A stretch of DNA of 64,000 nt from Photobacterium kishitanii (GTDB lineage Bacteria > Pseudomonadota > Gammaproteobacteria > Enterobacterales > Vibrionaceae). The notes under the pieces were generated by a model, which saw only the letters and a program-made list of their open reading frames with translations, did no database searches and was not told the origin of the DNA. The translations under genes were made by a program, and so were the position numbers. Position 1 is the first letter of the stretch. Each line of letters opens with the position of its first letter. Below are positions 36,472 to 47,116 of this stretch, piece after piece. Location: contig NZ_PYON01000010.1 of NCBI RefSeq assembly GCF_003026355.1, forward strand, positions 62,001-126,000, written 5' to 3'.

Positions 36472-37476
36472 TTACTTATTGTAATACTCACGGTACCAAT
36501 CAACAAAGGCCTGCACACCCTCTTTGACTTTAACTTCAGGCTTATAACCCGTTGCAGCAAATAAATCATCGGTATCAGCATAAGTCATATACACATCACC
36601 CGGCTGCATTGGCATAAAGTTCTTCTTGGCCTCAACGCCTAATGATGCTTCCAGAGCTTCAACATAATCCATTAATTTAACTGGGCTGCCATGGCCAATG
36701 TTATAAATACGATACGGTGCAGAGCTGGTTGCAGGTGAGCCCGTTTCGACAGTCCAATCAGGATTAGGCTGTGGAATCACATCCTGAATTCGAATAACAC
36801 CTTCAACAATATCATCGATATAGGTGAAATCACGGCTCATATCACCATTGTTATAAATATCAATTTCTTTGCCTTCCATAATTGCATTGGTAAATTTAAA
36901 CAATGCCATGTCTGGACGACCCCACGGGCCATAAACAGTAAAGAAACGTAGGCCTGTGGTGGGAACACCGTAAAGATGCGAATAACTGTGGGCCATAAGT
37001 TCATTGGCTTTTTTAGCCGCCGCATATAATGACACCGGATGATCAACACTATCTGCGGTATCAAACGGCATCTTTTGGTTTAAGCCATAAACTGAACTTG
37101 AAGAGGCATACACTAAATGCTCAACATTGGTATGGCGGCAACCTTCAAGAATAGTCAAATAGCCAATTAAATTACTATCACCATATGCCATTGGATTATC
37201 AATTGAATAGCGCACACCAGCTTGACCCGCTAAATGGATCACTCGATTAAATTTTTGCTCAGCAAACAAATTGGCAATCGCTTCTCGATCCGCAAGATCC
37301 ATTTCAATAAAACTAAAGTTTTTATGTTCAATACGATCTAAACGCGCATGTTTAAGTGCCACTTCATAATAATCATTAAGATTATCAATACCAACCACTT
37401 GATGACCTTGTGCGCATAAGCGTTCTGTTACAGCACTACCAATAAAACCAGCAACGCCAGTCACTAAGTATTTCAT
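36472..37476 (-). CDS. NAD-dependent epimerase, UDP-glucuronate 4-epimerase type
   Basis: Extended short-chain dehydrogenase. Rossmann loop VTGVAGFIGSAV (residues 4-15), the catalytic Tyr-Lys in SLYAAAKKANE, TVYGPWGRPDMALFKFTNA (about 184-202) and RDFTYIDDIVEGV (about 219-231) match UDP-glucuronate 4-epimerases of the CapI/Gla group. It makes UDP-galacturonate from UDP-glucuronate for LPS or capsule. Product identity rests on resemblance. Length 334 is typical. It has its own leader and faces the LPS operon. Confidence 0.86.
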   Translation of the reverse strand: MKYLVTGVAGFIGSAVTERLCAQGHQVVGIDNLNDYYEVALKHARLDRIEHKNFSFIEMDLADREAIANLFAEQKFNRVIHLAGQAGVRYSIDNPMAYGDSNLIGYLTILEGCRHTNVEHLVYASSSSVYGLNQKMPFDTADSVDHPVSLYAAAKKANELMAHSYSHLYGVPTTGLRFFTVYGPWGRPDMALFKFTNAIMEGKEIDIYNNGDMSRDFTYIDDIVEGVIRIQDVIPQPNPDWTVETGSPATSSAPYRIYNIGHGSPVKLMDYVEALEASLGVEAKKNFMPMQPGDVYMTYADTDDLFAATGYKPEVKVKEGVQAFVDWYREYYNK

Positions 37477-37610
37477 TATTCAGCCCTTAATGTGTTTATA
37501 AAACACTATCTATCTTTTATAAATTATCTCAGCATGGTATCAATATTTATGGCTTTTATTGCTCAAAAAAAATGAACCCATGATTAATAAAAATCGAATA
37601 AACAACTCAC

Positions 37611-38420
37611 TCAATGCTGACAATTAGCACAAAAAACCGTCGCTCGTTGACCAAGTTTAATTTCAATTAAAACTTCACCACAGCGAGGACATGGTTGACC
37701 GCCCTTGCCGTAGACCTGTAATTCTTGCGCAAAATAGCCGGGTTTACCGTCAGCATTTTTAAAATCTTTTAATGTGGTGCCGCCTTGAGCAATCGCTTTT
37801 TTAAGCACCGCTTTAATTTCACTGACTAACAACTGTAATTTTTGGGACGAGACTTTTCCAGCGGGGCATTGGGGATCAATACCAGCGGCAAATAATGATT
37901 CATTGGCATAAATATTACCCACACCAACCACAACATGATTATCCATAATCAGTAATTTAATCGCTTTACGTTTGCCCGTCGCTTTCGCCACTAAATAATC
38001 ACTATTAAAATCGTCGCTAAGCGGCTCTGGACCCATTTTATCAAGCACACTATGGCTCTCACCTGCCTGTTGCCATAACCACGCTCCAAAGCGGCGAGGA
38101 TCGTTATAACGTAAGATTTCACCACTGGCTAACACCACATCAACATGATCATGTTTTTCAACCACCGCACCTGCGGGTAAAATACGTAAACTACCAGACA
38201 TACCAAGATGAACAATTGCGTAACCGATATCCGTTTCTAATAATAAATATTTTGCGCGGCGAACAACATTGCGAATCACCTGCCCTTCAATATTTTTAAT
38301 CGCATCAGGAATGGGCCAGCGTAATCTTGAATTACGAATAACGATTTTAGTCACCGTTTGCCCGACGACATGTGGTGTGATCCCCATTCTAGTCACTTCA
38401 ACTTCAGGTAATTCAGGCAT
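37611..38420 (-). CDS. mutM: MutM, formamidopyrimidine-DNA glycosylase
   Basis: Removes 8-oxoguanine and ring-opened purines and nicks the abasic site. The protein must start [11 protein letters not shown] so that Pro2 becomes the catalytic N-terminal nucleophile with Glu3, which fixes the start at 38420; the frame extends 12 codons further. The helix-two-turn-helix domain is central ([14 protein letters not shown]), and the C-terminal zinc finger is [11 protein letters not shown] plus CANC. 269 residues. It is 22 bases downstream of the small anchored protein on the same strand. Confidence 0.95.
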   Translation of the reverse strand: MPELPEVEVTRMGITPHVVGQTVTKIVIRNSRLRWPIPDAIKNIEGQVIRNVVRRAKYLLLETDIGYAIVHLGMSGSLRILPAGAVVEKHDHVDVVLASGEILRYNDPRRFGAWLWQQAGESHSVLDKMGPEPLSDDFNSDYLVAKATGKRKAIKLLIMDNHVVVGVGNIYANESLFAAGIDPQCPAGKVSSQKLQLLVSEIKAVLKKAIAQGGTTLKDFKNADGKPGYFAQELQVYGKGGQPCPRCGEVLIEIKLGQRATVFCANCQH

Positions 38421-38442
38421 TTTTATCTTACTCCAATAACGA

Positions 38443-38940
38443 TTATAATTTTGCAACTAACGATGGAAATAAAAAATCACTCGCTACCGTCACGGCCAAC
38501 CACTCTCCAGCACCATTATTAAACAACCAAAAATGAGATAATTGATAAGCAGTGATCCGTTGCGGCTGAGAATGACCAACAAACCACGCCTCAACCGTGT
38601 TTGGAACAAGTAATTGGTTTTTTAATCCTAACAACTGCTGTTCAGTAACTTTTGTGCCCTTCAATGTTTGCCAGCGAGCAATAAAAGTTGCGATATCAAA
38701 CGCCACCGATGGTTGGCTATTCCATCCCGTTAGTGAGTGCTGAAAAGTCATCTTAGGTAACAACAACTGCTGAATCACACGATCAGGGGAGAATAATGGT
38801 ATGACGGTCGACGACGGTGCTACTGACGTTGTTGTCGTTGCTAAACGAGCTCGAAGAAGCTCTGGTAGCTGTATCACAGCGATAAAAGCCAAAACCCCAA
38901 TGATGATTACGTTATTCCATCCTCGTCGCGTTAACCGCAT
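38443..38940 (-). CDS. Small membrane-anchored protein of unknown function
   Basis: I do not recognise the family. 165 residues: a basic N-terminus, one membrane segment (about residues 10-26), a Thr/Ser/Ala-rich linker, then a soluble domain of about 110 residues presumably in the periplasm, with motif-like [11 protein letters not shown]. No catalytic residues identified. It precedes mutM by 22 bases and is probably co-transcribed. The bases upstream (39081-39124) carry an 8-bp tandem repeat that may lie in or near its promoter. Confidence 0.65.
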   Translation of the reverse strand: MRLTRRGWNNVIIIGVLAFIAVIQLPELLRARLATTTTSVAPSSTVIPLFSPDRVIQQLLLPKMTFQHSLTGWNSQPSVAFDIATFIARWQTLKGTKVTEQQLLGLKNQLLVPNTVEAWFVGHSQPQRITAYQLSHFWLFNNGAGEWLAVTVASDFLFPSLVAKL

Positions 38941-39080
38941 TCTCAGGCGCTCCTATGCGCATTTATTAATACTGATTAAGATAGCACTGCTACGATCAAC
39001 AGCAATAGCCAATTACACCTTGCGCAATGACAACCAATCACTTAACCAAGTTACAGAATATTTAGAAAGCAAAAAAGCAG

Positions 39081-39124
39081 GAAAGAAGGAAAGAAGGAAA
39101 GAAGGAAAGAAGGAAAGAAGGAAA
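39081..39124. repeat. 8-bp tandem repeat, five and a half copies
   Basis: GAAAGAAG repeats five times without error (39081-39120) and is followed by a GAAA half copy. It lies between the start of the small anchored protein gene (38940) and the rpmG terminator. A short-unit pure repeat of this kind can change copy number by slippage. Confidence 0.95.
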
Positions 39125-39146
39125 ATAATGCGGAATTTTGAATATA

Positions 39147-39172
39147 AAAAAACCCAGCTAGGCTGGGTTTTT
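39147..39172 (-). terminator. rpmBG terminator
   Basis: AAAAAACCCAGC, loop TAG, GCTGGGTTTTT. Runs of A and T on both sides let it work on both strands; on the minus strand it ends rpmG. Confidence 0.9.
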
Positions 39173-39192
39173 ATCAAAGAGTGAAAAATCAA

Positions 39193-39360
39193 TTACTTGA
39201 TTTTAGCTTCTTTGTAAAGCACGTGCTGGCGAACTACTGGATCAAATTTCTTGATCTCAAATTTGCCTGGCATGTTGCGCTTGTTCTTGTCGGTAGTGTA
39301 GAAGTGGCCTGTACCAGCTGATGATACTAGACGGATCTTCTCACGAATGCCTTTAGCCAT
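39193..39360 (-). CDS. rpmG: Ribosomal protein L33 (bL33)
   Basis: Translation of the minus strand gives a 55-residue basic protein: [20 protein letters not shown], then [20 protein letters not shown] and a tail ending KEAKIK. This is bL33 of the 50S subunit in its zinc-free (Cys-minus) form. It lies 13 bases after rpmB on the same strand, the universal rpmB-rpmG pair. Confidence 0.96.
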   Translation of the reverse strand: MAKGIREKIRLVSSAGTGHFYTTDKNKRNMPGKFEIKKFDPVVRQHVLYKEAKIK

Positions 39361-39373
39361 TGTTCAAATTCCT

Positions 39374-39610
39374 CTAAACGTTCTCGCCGCGGACACGCAT
39401 CTCTGCAAGAACGACATCAATGCCTTTCTTATCAATGATACGCATACCTTTAGCAGTAAGACGTAGTTTAACGAAGCGTTTTTCGCTTTCTACCCAGAAA
39501 CGATGAGTTTGCAGGTTCGGCAGAAAACGACGCTTGGTGGCATTACGTGCATGTGAACGGTTGTTACCCGTTACAGGACGCTTACCAGTTACTTGGCATA
39601 CTCGGGACAT
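39374..39610 (-). CDS. rpmB: Ribosomal protein L28 (bL28)
   Basis: 50S subunit protein of 78 residues starting [17 protein letters not shown]. The open frame continues 13 codons upstream, but the family start is at 39610. [15 protein letters not shown] and [19 protein letters not shown] are typical of bL28. It is followed by rpmG. The leader contains a perfect 10-bp inverted repeat (39659-39679). radC lies upstream on the same strand, as in many gammaproteobacteria. Confidence 0.96.
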   Translation of the reverse strand: MSRVCQVTGKRPVTGNNRSHARNATKRRFLPNLQTHRFWVESEKRFVKLRLTAKGMRIIDKKGIDVVLAEMRVRGENV

Positions 39611-39658
39611 TACTGTCTTCTCCAAATCGTTTCGCTCGATATCTACCATGGAAATTTA

Positions 39659-39679
39659 ATGTAAAATTCAATTTTACAT
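39659..39679. promoter_or_regulatory. Perfect palindrome upstream of rpmB
   Basis: ATGTAAAATT-C-AATTTTACAT is a perfect 21-base inverted repeat about 50 bases before the rpmB start. It may be an operator, or in RNA a stem with a five-base loop. No known consensus fits. Confidence 0.5.
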
Positions 39680-39781
39680 ATAACCACAGCTATCAAAGGT
39701 CGCGCATTATACTAAGTCAAAACCAGTTGCTCAAGTCCCGAGCAGATCCTTTCTCACTTTTTTTACCGAAAATTGTCTATT

Positions 39782-40456
39782 TTATAGCCAACCGCGCTCG
39801 GCAAAGGAAATAACATCCCCTTCACCGACAACAAAATGATCCAGAACACGAATACCCACTAAAGCCAGCGAATCACTGATCTTGCGGGTTATTCGATGGT
39901 CAGCTTGACTAGGTTCAGCAACGCCTGATGGGTGATTATGCGCTAAAATTAACGCCGCTGCATTAAGTTCTAACGATCTTTTTACAACTTCACGTGGATA
40001 AACGCTCGCACAATCAAGTGTTCCTTCAAATAATATCTCCCCGGTAATGACTCGGTGCTGATTGTCTAGGAATAGGATATAAAAGGCTTCGCGCTGTTTA
40101 TGACGCAATTTTTTGACTAGATATTGACGAGTATTTTGTGGGTTTGTAAGCGCGCTATCTTTTTTTAAAATTTCTTCTAAATATCGCTCTCCCATGGCTA
40201 AAACAGCCTGTAAAAGTGCAAATTTTGCCGGACCTAAACCTTTTACCTGACAAAATGTTTCTTTATCTGCCCCAAGCAAGGCACGCAATGAACCAAATTC
40301 TTGTAATAAATACGTCGCCAGTTCCAACGCATTCATTCCTTTAATCCCAGTACGTAAAAAAATGGCTAATAATTCAGCATCAGTGAGTGCTTCACTACCA
40401 TGAGAGAGTAACTTTTCTCGCGGACGCGATGCTAATGGCAATTGCTTAAGCGACAT
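39782..40456 (-). CDS. radC: RadC-family JAB/MPN domain protein
   Basis: Cytoplasmic protein with an N-terminal helix-hairpin-helix region ([21 protein letters not shown]) and a C-terminal JAB1/MPN metalloprotease-like domain. The metal motif is [15 protein letters not shown] (H-x-H, Ser, Asp). Its function is unsettled; the old repair role was withdrawn. The start at 40456 has AAGGAGACAAT before it, better than the upstream extension to 40498. 224 residues. It precedes rpmBG. Confidence 0.92.
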   Translation of the reverse strand: MSLKQLPLASRPREKLLSHGSEALTDAELLAIFLRTGIKGMNALELATYLLQEFGSLRALLGADKETFCQVKGLGPAKFALLQAVLAMGERYLEEILKKDSALTNPQNTRQYLVKKLRHKQREAFYILFLDNQHRVITGEILFEGTLDCASVYPREVVKRSLELNAAALILAHNHPSGVAEPSQADHRITRKISDSLALVGIRVLDHFVVGEGDVISFAERGWL

Positions 40457-40693
40457 ATTGTCTCCTTGTTTGTATACCACTAGCAAAACAGTCGTCACTT
40501 TTTACACAACCAACACGAGGTTATTTTTTGAAAACATCGACATTTTTTGTGTTTGAAATTGCTGTTTACAATAATAAAACCTCGACACGATCACTGATAA
40601 ATGCCCTTAACATTCATTGCAGCCAATGACCGTTTATACGTTTGATGCTATCGTGTCAGCAAAATTTATTGGCTTCTAGACACAGGCAAAACC

Positions 40694-41908
40694 ATGCAAA
40701 CACTGGCAGGAAAAAAAATCCTTCTCGGCATTAGTGGCGGTATCGCTGCCTATAAATGCGCAGAACTTACTCGTCGTTTAATTGAACGTGGCGCACAAGT
40801 CCAAGTCGTAATGACCACTGCAGCACAAGAATTTATTACGCCATTAACCATGCAGGCTGTATCAGGCAATCCCGTTTCAAGTAGCCTATTAGACCCTTCT
40901 GCAGAAGCATCAATGGGTCATATTGAATTAGCTAAATGGGCAGATCTGGTTTTATTAGCCCCAGCAACGGCAGATTTAATTGCCCGTATCAGTGCTGGAA
41001 TGGGGAATGATTTACTTACGACACTGTGTTTAGCTACTAATGCACCAATTGCCGTCGCGCCAGCAATGAATCAACAGATGTACCGCAATATTGCAACTCA
41101 AGAAAACCTTGCCACTCTACAACGTCGAGGATTCACCTTATGGGGACCGGCAAGCGGTGAGCAAGCATGTGGCGATGTTGGTCCAGGACGAATGCTGGAA
41201 CCAATGCAGTTAGTCCACCATTGTGAAGATTTTTTTCAAACGCCAGATCTTAGTGATCTAAATATTATGGTCACCGCCGGACCTACCCGTGAGGCAATTG
41301 ATCCTGTGCGCTATTTAAGTAATTACAGCTCAGGAAAAATGGGCTTTGCGATTGCAGCAGCGGCGGCTAAACGTGGCGCTAAGGTGACTTTAATCAGTGG
41401 TCCGGTTAATCTTGCCACTCCTGCAGGCGTGACCCGAATTGATATTAATAGTGCTATCGAAATGCAACAAGCAGCGTTAACTCACGCGGTAAAGAATCAG
41501 ATATTTATCGCTTGTGCCGCAGTGGCTGATTTTCGTCCAGCACAAATCGCTGCACAAAAAATGAAAAAACAGCCCGGTAATGAAGAGATGGCAATTCAAT
41601 TGGTAAAAAACCCTGATATTGTCGCCAATGTTGCGGCACTAACCGATAAGCGCCCATTCACGGTTGGCTTTGCTGCTGAAACTCAAAACGTAGAGCATTA
41701 TGCACGTGGTAAACTCGCCGCTAAAAATCTTGACCTTATTTGTGCTAATGACGTCTCAGTACAAGGGCAAGGCTTTAATAGCGACACTAACGCACTGCAT
41801 TTATACTGGCCTAATGGCGATAAAGCATTACCATTAACCACTAAAGCCGATCTTGGTCAGCAGTTAGTTACCGAAATTGTTGCCCTTTATCAACATGCCA
41901 CGCACTAG
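40694..41908 (+). CDS. coaBC: CoaBC, phosphopantothenoylcysteine synthetase/decarboxylase
   Basis: Bifunctional flavoprotein of CoA synthesis. N-terminal decarboxylase (1-185): [26 protein letters not shown] (about residues 123-130) and the catalytic Cys in [13 protein letters not shown] (about 153-165). C-terminal synthetase (about 190-404): [20 protein letters not shown] opens the CTP-binding domain, and KNPDIVAN follows. Length 404. dut follows 9 bases later, so they form an operon. The coaD gene in the same window completes part of the same pathway. Confidence 0.96.
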   Translation: MQTLAGKKILLGISGGIAAYKCAELTRRLIERGAQVQVVMTTAAQEFITPLTMQAVSGNPVSSSLLDPSAEASMGHIELAKWADLVLLAPATADLIARISAGMGNDLLTTLCLATNAPIAVAPAMNQQMYRNIATQENLATLQRRGFTLWGPASGEQACGDVGPGRMLEPMQLVHHCEDFFQTPDLSDLNIMVTAGPTREAIDPVRYLSNYSSGKMGFAIAAAAAKRGAKVTLISGPVNLATPAGVTRIDINSAIEMQQAALTHAVKNQIFIACAAVADFRPAQIAAQKMKKQPGNEEMAIQLVKNPDIVANVAALTDKRPFTVGFAAETQNVEHYARGKLAAKNLDLICANDVSVQGQGFNSDTNALHLYWPNGDKALPLTTKADLGQQLVTEIVALYQHATH

Positions 41909-41917
41909 AGCATTATT

Positions 41918-42376
41918 ATGAATACTATCGATCTTAAAATTCTTGACCCCCGTGTTGGAACAGAGTTCCCATTACCCGCTTATGCAACCACAGGTTCGGC
42001 AGGGCTTGATTTACGTGCGTGTCTTGATCAAGCATTAACCGTTGCGCCGGGGGAAACTCATCTCGTACCCACAGGCTTAGCAATTCATATTGGTGATCCT
42101 AATCTGGCAGCAACTATTTTACCGCGCTCAGGTCTTGGTCATAAACATGGGATTGTCTTAGGTAACCTTGTCGGTTTAATCGATTCAGATTACCAAGGAC
42201 AATTGATGGTATCAGTATGGAACCGTGGCGATAGCACCTTTACTATCGAACCGGGTGATCGTATTGCCCAGTTAGTTTTCTTACCGGTCGTACAAGCGCA
42301 ATTTAATATTGTGACTGATTTTGATGATGCTAGTCATCGTGGTGAAGGTGGTTTTGGCCACTCAGGTCGTCAATAA
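41918..42376 (+). CDS. dut: Dut, dUTP diphosphatase
   Basis: Homotrimeric dUTPase that hydrolyses dUTP to dUMP, keeping uracil out of DNA. The five family motifs are visible: [50 protein letters not shown] and the C-terminal [10 protein letters not shown] that closes over the substrate. 152 residues. Operon partner of coaBC, followed by a terminator before slmA. Confidence 0.96.
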   Translation: MNTIDLKILDPRVGTEFPLPAYATTGSAGLDLRACLDQALTVAPGETHLVPTGLAIHIGDPNLAATILPRSGLGHKHGIVLGNLVGLIDSDYQGQLMVSVWNRGDSTFTIEPGDRIAQLVFLPVVQAQFNIVTDFDDASHRGEGGFGHSGRQ

Positions 42377-42460
42377 GTTTATTATTATTGATAAATACAG
42401 TTTATGCTTTTGGCGTATGAATTTATTTTGATGCTAAAATAACCGATAACGATCAAACAC

Positions 42461-42492
42461 AAAGCGCAACTATTAAGGGTTGCGCTTTTTTT
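42461..42492 (+). terminator. dut terminator
   Basis: Stem AAAGCGCAAC / GTTGCGCTTT with an 8-base loop followed by a T run. Confidence 0.9.
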
Positions 42493-42568
42493 ACTGATAA
42501 ACTGCATACATTTATCATCCAGCGCTTTTCACGACGCAATGGCATCGCTAAGATAAGCGGGTTTCATG

Positions 42569-42582
42569 CTGTCCATGGACAG
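42569..42582. promoter_or_regulatory. Palindrome upstream of slmA
   Basis: CTGTCCATGGACAG is a perfect 14-bp palindrome 27 bases before the slmA start. It is not the known SlmA site GTGAGTACTCAC, nor a LexA box (wrong spacing). Possible operator. Confidence 0.35.
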
Positions 42583-42609
42583 TCTCATTTTGCAAAGGAA
42601 CGATAATTC

Positions 42610-43200
42610 ATGGCTGGCACCAAAAAAAGCAATCGCCGCGAAGAGATACTCCAGTGTCTTGCTCATATGTTGGAATCAAATCAAGGAAGCCAACGTATTA
42701 CCACCAAAATGCTGGCGGCTAATGTTGGGGTCTCGGAAGCCGCACTCTATCGCCACTTCCCGAGTAAAGCACGGATGTTTGAAGGCCTGATTGAATTTAT
42801 CGAAGATTCAATTACTACCCGTATTAACCGTATTCTTGATGATGAAAAAGATACCCTTACACGCCTGCGGATGGTGCTACAACTCATTTTAATGTTTGGT
42901 GAACGTAATCCTGGTCTGAGTCGCATCATGACAGGTCACGCGCTAATGTTTGAACAAGATCGCTTACAGTCTCGCATTAATCAGTTATTTGAGCGTATCG
43001 AATCGCAATTACGTCAAATCCTTAAAGAGCGAAAATTGCGTGAAGGTAAAGGCTTTCCTGTTGATGAATCTATTTTAGCCGCGCAATTACTCGGTCAAGT
43101 TGAAGGCAGCTTAAGCCGTTATGTTCGCTCAAGCTTTAAATATAAGCCTACTGAAAATTTTGATGATTATTGGCAACTGCTTAGCGGTCAGTTAGGTTAA
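42610..43200 (+). CDS. slmA: SlmA, nucleoid occlusion factor
   Basis: TetR-family DNA-binding protein that blocks FtsZ ring assembly over the nucleoid. Helix-turn-helix [20 protein letters not shown] (about residues 30-49), then [15 protein letters not shown] and a helical FtsZ-interaction domain. 196 residues, the usual length, and the sequence is SlmA-like throughout. Position between dut and pyrE matches other gammaproteobacteria. Confidence 0.95.
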   Translation: MAGTKKSNRREEILQCLAHMLESNQGSQRITTKMLAANVGVSEAALYRHFPSKARMFEGLIEFIEDSITTRINRILDDEKDTLTRLRMVLQLILMFGERNPGLSRIMTGHALMFEQDRLQSRINQLFERIESQLRQILKERKLREGKGFPVDESILAAQLLGQVEGSLSRYVRSSFKYKPTENFDDYWQLLSGQLG

Positions 43201-43235
43201 CCACACCGATACCCAAAGCAGCATAAAAAGACCAA

Positions 43236-43267
43236 AAAAAGCGAGTGCCAATTGACGCTCGCTTTTT
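43236..43267. terminator. Terminator between slmA and pyrE
   Basis: Stem AAAAAGCGAG / CTCGCTTTTT, 12-base loop, between convergent genes. Confidence 0.85.
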
Positions 43268-43293
43268 ATTATCACTTACTCGTTAAACGACAA

Positions 43294-43935
43294 TTACACG
43301 CCGTATTGAGCACGATACGCAGTTACAGCCGCTAAATGTTGTTCCATATCAGCTTGCTCGCTTAAATAGGTCACAACATCACCTAGCGAGACAATTGAAA
43401 TCACTGCACAACCAAAATCACGTTCAACTTCTTGAATTGCTGATAACTCACTTTGGCCTTTTTCTTGACGATCAATTGCCACTAGTACGCCCGCTAAATC
43501 GGCACCGTTAGCTTTAATAATTTCCATTGACTCACGAATTGCAGTGCCAGCGGTGATCACATCATCAACCAACATGATGCGTCCTTCAAGTTCACTACCA
43601 ACTAAGTTGCCACCCTCACCGTGATTTTTAGCTTCTTTACGGTTAAAGCAGTATGGCGTATCAATATCATGGTGATCAGCCAGTGCTACTGCGGTCGTGG
43701 TTGCAATAGGAATCCCTTTATATGCAGGGCCAAACAACACATCAAACTCAATCTTAGCGTCTACCAATGCAGCAGCATAAAAGCGGCCTAGACGCGCAAG
43801 ATCGCGACCAGTATTAAATAATCCCGCGTTAAAGAAATACGGGCTGATACGGCCAGATTTCAATGTAAACTCACCAAATTTCAAAACGCCTTTCTCTAGG
43901 GCAAATTCGATGAACTGACGCTGATATGCTTTCAT
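43294..43935 (-). CDS. pyrE: PyrE, orotate phosphoribosyltransferase
   Basis: Makes orotidine 5'-phosphate from orotate and PRPP in pyrimidine synthesis. The PRPP-binding motif is [12 protein letters not shown] (about residues 120-131); [11 protein letters not shown] (about 69-79) and [13 protein letters not shown] (about 98-110) form the flexible loop and the orotate site. 213 residues, the enterobacterial length. It lies downstream of rph on the same strand, with an attenuator-like terminator between. Confidence 0.96.
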   Translation of the reverse strand: MKAYQRQFIEFALEKGVLKFGEFTLKSGRISPYFFNAGLFNTGRDLARLGRFYAAALVDAKIEFDVLFGPAYKGIPIATTTAVALADHHDIDTPYCFNRKEAKNHGEGGNLVGSELEGRIMLVDDVITAGTAIRESMEIIKANGADLAGVLVAIDRQEKGQSELSAIQEVERDFGCAVISIVSLGDVVTYLSEQADMEQHLAAVTAYRAQYGV

Positions 43936-44059
43936 TGTGGCTCCTTAAACGACTATCGTGTTTTACAATGTTGAAATGGAAGCAACCTTTACCAATAACG
44001 TCGGTAAAACTGTTGCTGCTGAAATTAATGATTATCCCTCTAACCAATAAATTTCAGAT

Positions 44060-44088
44060 AAAAAAAAGCGGCTCCAATAGGAACCGCT
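44060..44088 (-). promoter_or_regulatory. pyrE attenuator (intrinsic terminator after rph)
   Basis: On the minus strand AGCGGTTCC, loop TATT, GGAGCCGCT, then a long T run, starting only 5 bases after the rph stop. The position matches the rph-pyrE attenuator of Escherichia coli, where translation to the end of rph under low UTP prevents the hairpin. Mechanism here is inferred. Confidence 0.75.
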
Positions 44089-44093
44089 AACAA

Positions 44094-44810
44094 TTAATTT
44101 TCTAAGGCTTGTTTCTGCATCGAAATAATATCGGTTATGCCGTCTTTCGCCAGCGCTAGCATTGCTAACAACTCTTCATGACTGAATGCCTCACCTTCAG
44201 CAGTACCTTGAATCTCAATCATCTTGCCGTCTTCAGTCATCACTACATTCATATCGGTTTCAGCGGCTGAATCTTCAAGATACTCGAGATCGCAAATTGG
44301 CTCGCCTTTATAGATACCAACAGATACTGCAGCAACCATGCCTTTAAGCGGGCTTTTCTTAATCATACCTTTTTCAAGCATATAATTAATCGCATCGACC
44401 AATGCCACCATTGCACCCGTGATTGACGCTGTACGTGTGCCGCCATCGGCTTGAATAACATCACAGTCAACCGTGATCATTTGCTCACCAAGCACTTTCA
44501 AATCAACTGCTGCGCGTAAACTACGGGCAATCAGACGTTGAATTTCCATGGTACGGCCGCCTTGCTTACCACTGGCAGCTTCACGACGATTGCGAGTATG
44601 CGTTGCACGTGGCAACATGCCATATTCTGCAGTCACCCAACCTTGGCCTTTACCTTTAAGCCAACGCGGCACATTTTCTTCAACACTAGCAGTACAAATT
44701 ACTTTGGTGTTGCCAAATTCAACCAATACTGAACCTTCAGCGTGGGCTGTATAGTTACGAGTAATAGTGATTGGACGTACCTGAGTGGCACTTCTTCCGC
44801 TTGGACGCAT
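44094..44810 (-). CDS. rph: Rph, ribonuclease PH
   Basis: Phosphorolytic 3'-5' exonuclease trimming tRNA ends; hexameric ring. Family start [20 protein letters not shown] is at 44810, with AAAGGGAAA before it; the frame stays open to 45242, but that extension is not Rph-like and lies opposite yic[21 protein letters not shown] holds the phosphate-binding Arg residues, and [14 protein letters not shown] the active site. 238 residues, full length, in contrast to the frameshifted rph of E. coli K-12. Divergent from yicC. Confidence 0.95.
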   Translation of the reverse strand: MRPSGRSATQVRPITITRNYTAHAEGSVLVEFGNTKVICTASVEENVPRWLKGKGQGWVTAEYGMLPRATHTRNRREAASGKQGGRTMEIQRLIARSLRAAVDLKVLGEQMITVDCDVIQADGGTRTASITGAMVALVDAINYMLEKGMIKKSPLKGMVAAVSVGIYKGEPICDLEYLEDSAAETDMNVVMTEDGKMIEIQGTAEGEAFSHEELLAMLALAKDGITDIISMQKQALEN

Positions 44811-45067
44811 CGGGATTTCCCTTTGGCTGGATGATATTAACCGGCGATTATAACGACATCTCAATCCCAGTGCACGAGAAAACCTGCGTTTAAACGATAG
44901 ATTCAACCTTGTTTTGCATTTACAGCAGTAGCCCACAATGCGTGATCTCGCATATAATGATAGAACTCGGTTACGACGCACCTCTATCGTTATTAAAAGA
45001 CCAGACTTACCGTTGAATACGCTAAGTTTAGCCGTCGCAACCATCATAACAAAAGGGCCACAAGCCA

Positions 45068-45931
45068 ATGATCCATAGTATGACTGCTTATGCCCGTCGC
45101 GAAATAAAAGGCGACTGGGGCACTGCTGTGTGGGAAATCCGCTCAGTAAACCAACGTTATCTTGAAACTTATATTCGTATGCCAGAGCAATTCCGTAGCC
45201 TTGAGCCGGTATTGCGTGAGCGTTTCCGTAAACGTCTAGCACGCGGTAAAGTCGAATGTAATCTTCGCTATGAAGCTAACATTGCTGGCAATACTGAATT
45301 AACCATCAATGAAGCATTAGCAAAACAAGTCATTCATGCAGCACGCTGGGTAACAGAAACTGCCGGTGAAGGTAATATTGGTCCATTCCAAGTGCTTAAC
45401 TGGCCTGGCGTAATGGAAGCACCCGAACAAGATTTAGATGTGATAAATAAAGATCTATTAACTGGCTTTGAGCTGGCAATGGATGATTTTATTGCAGCAC
45501 GTGCTAGCGAAGGCGACAACATGAAACAGTTGATCGACCAGCGTTTAGCGGCAATTTCAACAGAAGCCATCAAAGTACGTACCCTAATGCCACAAATTAT
45601 GGTTTGGCAACGTGAGCGCATCATGTCACGTCTTGATGAAGCAAAAGTTGATCTTGATAACAACCGTCTTGAGCAAGAGCTGATCATGTTGGCACAAAAA
45701 AGTGATGTTGCCGAAGAACTTGATCGTCTAGATTCTCATGTAAAAGAAACTAATAAAATTCTAGCTAAAGGTGGCGCATGTGGTCGTCGTCTTGATTTTA
45801 TGATGCAAGAATTTAACCGTGAATCAAATACATTAGCATCAAAATCAATCAATACTGAAGTCACTGCATCAGCGGTTGAACTGAAAGTATTAATTGAACA
45901 AATGCGTGAACAGATTCAAAACATCGAGTAA
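45068..45931 (+). CDS. yicC: YicC-family endoribonuclease
   Basis: YicC N-terminal plus DUF1732 protein of 287 residues. [30 protein letters not shown] is represented by its first residues [10 protein letters not shown], and the C-terminus by [18 protein letters not shown] (about 242-259). Family members have been linked to stress survival and, recently, RNA cleavage with roles in RyhB turnover. It is divergent from rph and upstream of gmk, the standard order. Confidence 0.92.
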   Translation: MIHSMTAYARREIKGDWGTAVWEIRSVNQRYLETYIRMPEQFRSLEPVLRERFRKRLARGKVECNLRYEANIAGNTELTINEALAKQVIHAARWVTETAGEGNIGPFQVLNWPGVMEAPEQDLDVINKDLLTGFELAMDDFIAARASEGDNMKQLIDQRLAAISTEAIKVRTLMPQIMVWQRERIMSRLDEAKVDLDNNRLEQELIMLAQKSDVAEELDRLDSHVKETNKILAKGGACGRRLDFMMQEFNRESNTLASKSINTEVTASAVELKVLIEQMREQIQNIE

Positions 45932-45948
45932 ATAATCTTTACTTAATC

Positions 45949-45978
45949 TTTCCAAGGTGACGTTATTCACCTTGGAAA
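45949..45978 (+). terminator. yicC terminator hairpin
   Basis: Perfect 12-bp stem TTTCCAAGGTGA / TCACCTTGGAAA with a CGTTAT loop, followed by the weak tract ATTGTTTG. Confidence 0.7.
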
Positions 45979-46139
45979 ATTGTTTGCAAATTTAACCTTA
46001 TTATGAAATATCATCAAAGCCAACTAGGCTTAAGTTATATTGACTCCGTAAAAAAGATGAATTTTCAAGCAATCAGCTAATTTCAATTATGCGCAGATCG
46101 TGATAATCTTCGCGCCCTTCTATCACTGAGTGAAAATAG

Positions 46140-46769
<630 letters not shown>

Positions 46770-46820
46770 GTTATTTTGTACAATTTTCTATTCCTAATTT
46801 AATAACCACTGGAGTCCTCC

Positions 46821-47099
46821 ATGGCACGCGTAACCGTTCAAGACGCTGTTGATAAAATTGGCAACCGTTTCGATCTGATCCAAATTGCTGCTCGCCGCGC
46901 ACGTCAAATGCAAACCGGCGGTAAGGATCCATTGGTTCCTGAAGAAAACGACAAATACACAGTAATTGCACTTCGTGAAATCGAAGAAGGCCTAATTACT
47001 AAAGATATCCTAGATGCTCGTGAGCGTCAGGAACTGCAAGAGCAAGAAGCAGCTGAATTAGCTGCGGTAAGTGCTATTGCTGGCGACCATCACCGTTAA
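46821..47099 (+). CDS. rpoZ: RpoZ, RNA polymerase omega subunit
   Basis: Small subunit (92 residues) that helps fold and assemble the beta-prime subunit and forms part of a ppGpp site in relatives. [20 protein letters not shown] and the RRARQM and [10 protein letters not shown] segments are diagnostic. GGAG lies before the start. It is 17 bases upstream of spoT, the usual pairing of a ppGpp-binding subunit with the ppGpp enzyme. Confidence 0.97.
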   Translation: MARVTVQDAVDKIGNRFDLIQIAARRARQMQTGGKDPLVPEENDKYTVIALREIEEGLITKDILDARERQELQEQEAAELAAVSAIAGDHHR

Positions 47100-47116
47100 T
47101 CAGGGAACCAGGCGAA

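Noticed and set aside
38801-39184. Plus-strand frame of 127 codons through the 8-bp repeat
   Set aside because: It lies opposite the small anchored protein, contains only repeat-derived Lys/Arg/Glu residues, and ends in the rpmBG terminator. No ribosome site.
42569-42582. LexA box before slmA
   Set aside because: The palindrome has a six-base spacer between CTGT and ACAG; a LexA box needs eight.
44811-45242. Upstream extension of the rph frame by 144 codons
   Set aside because: The added residues are not like RNase PH, the family start with its ribosome site is at 44810, and the region faces the yicC start on the other strand.
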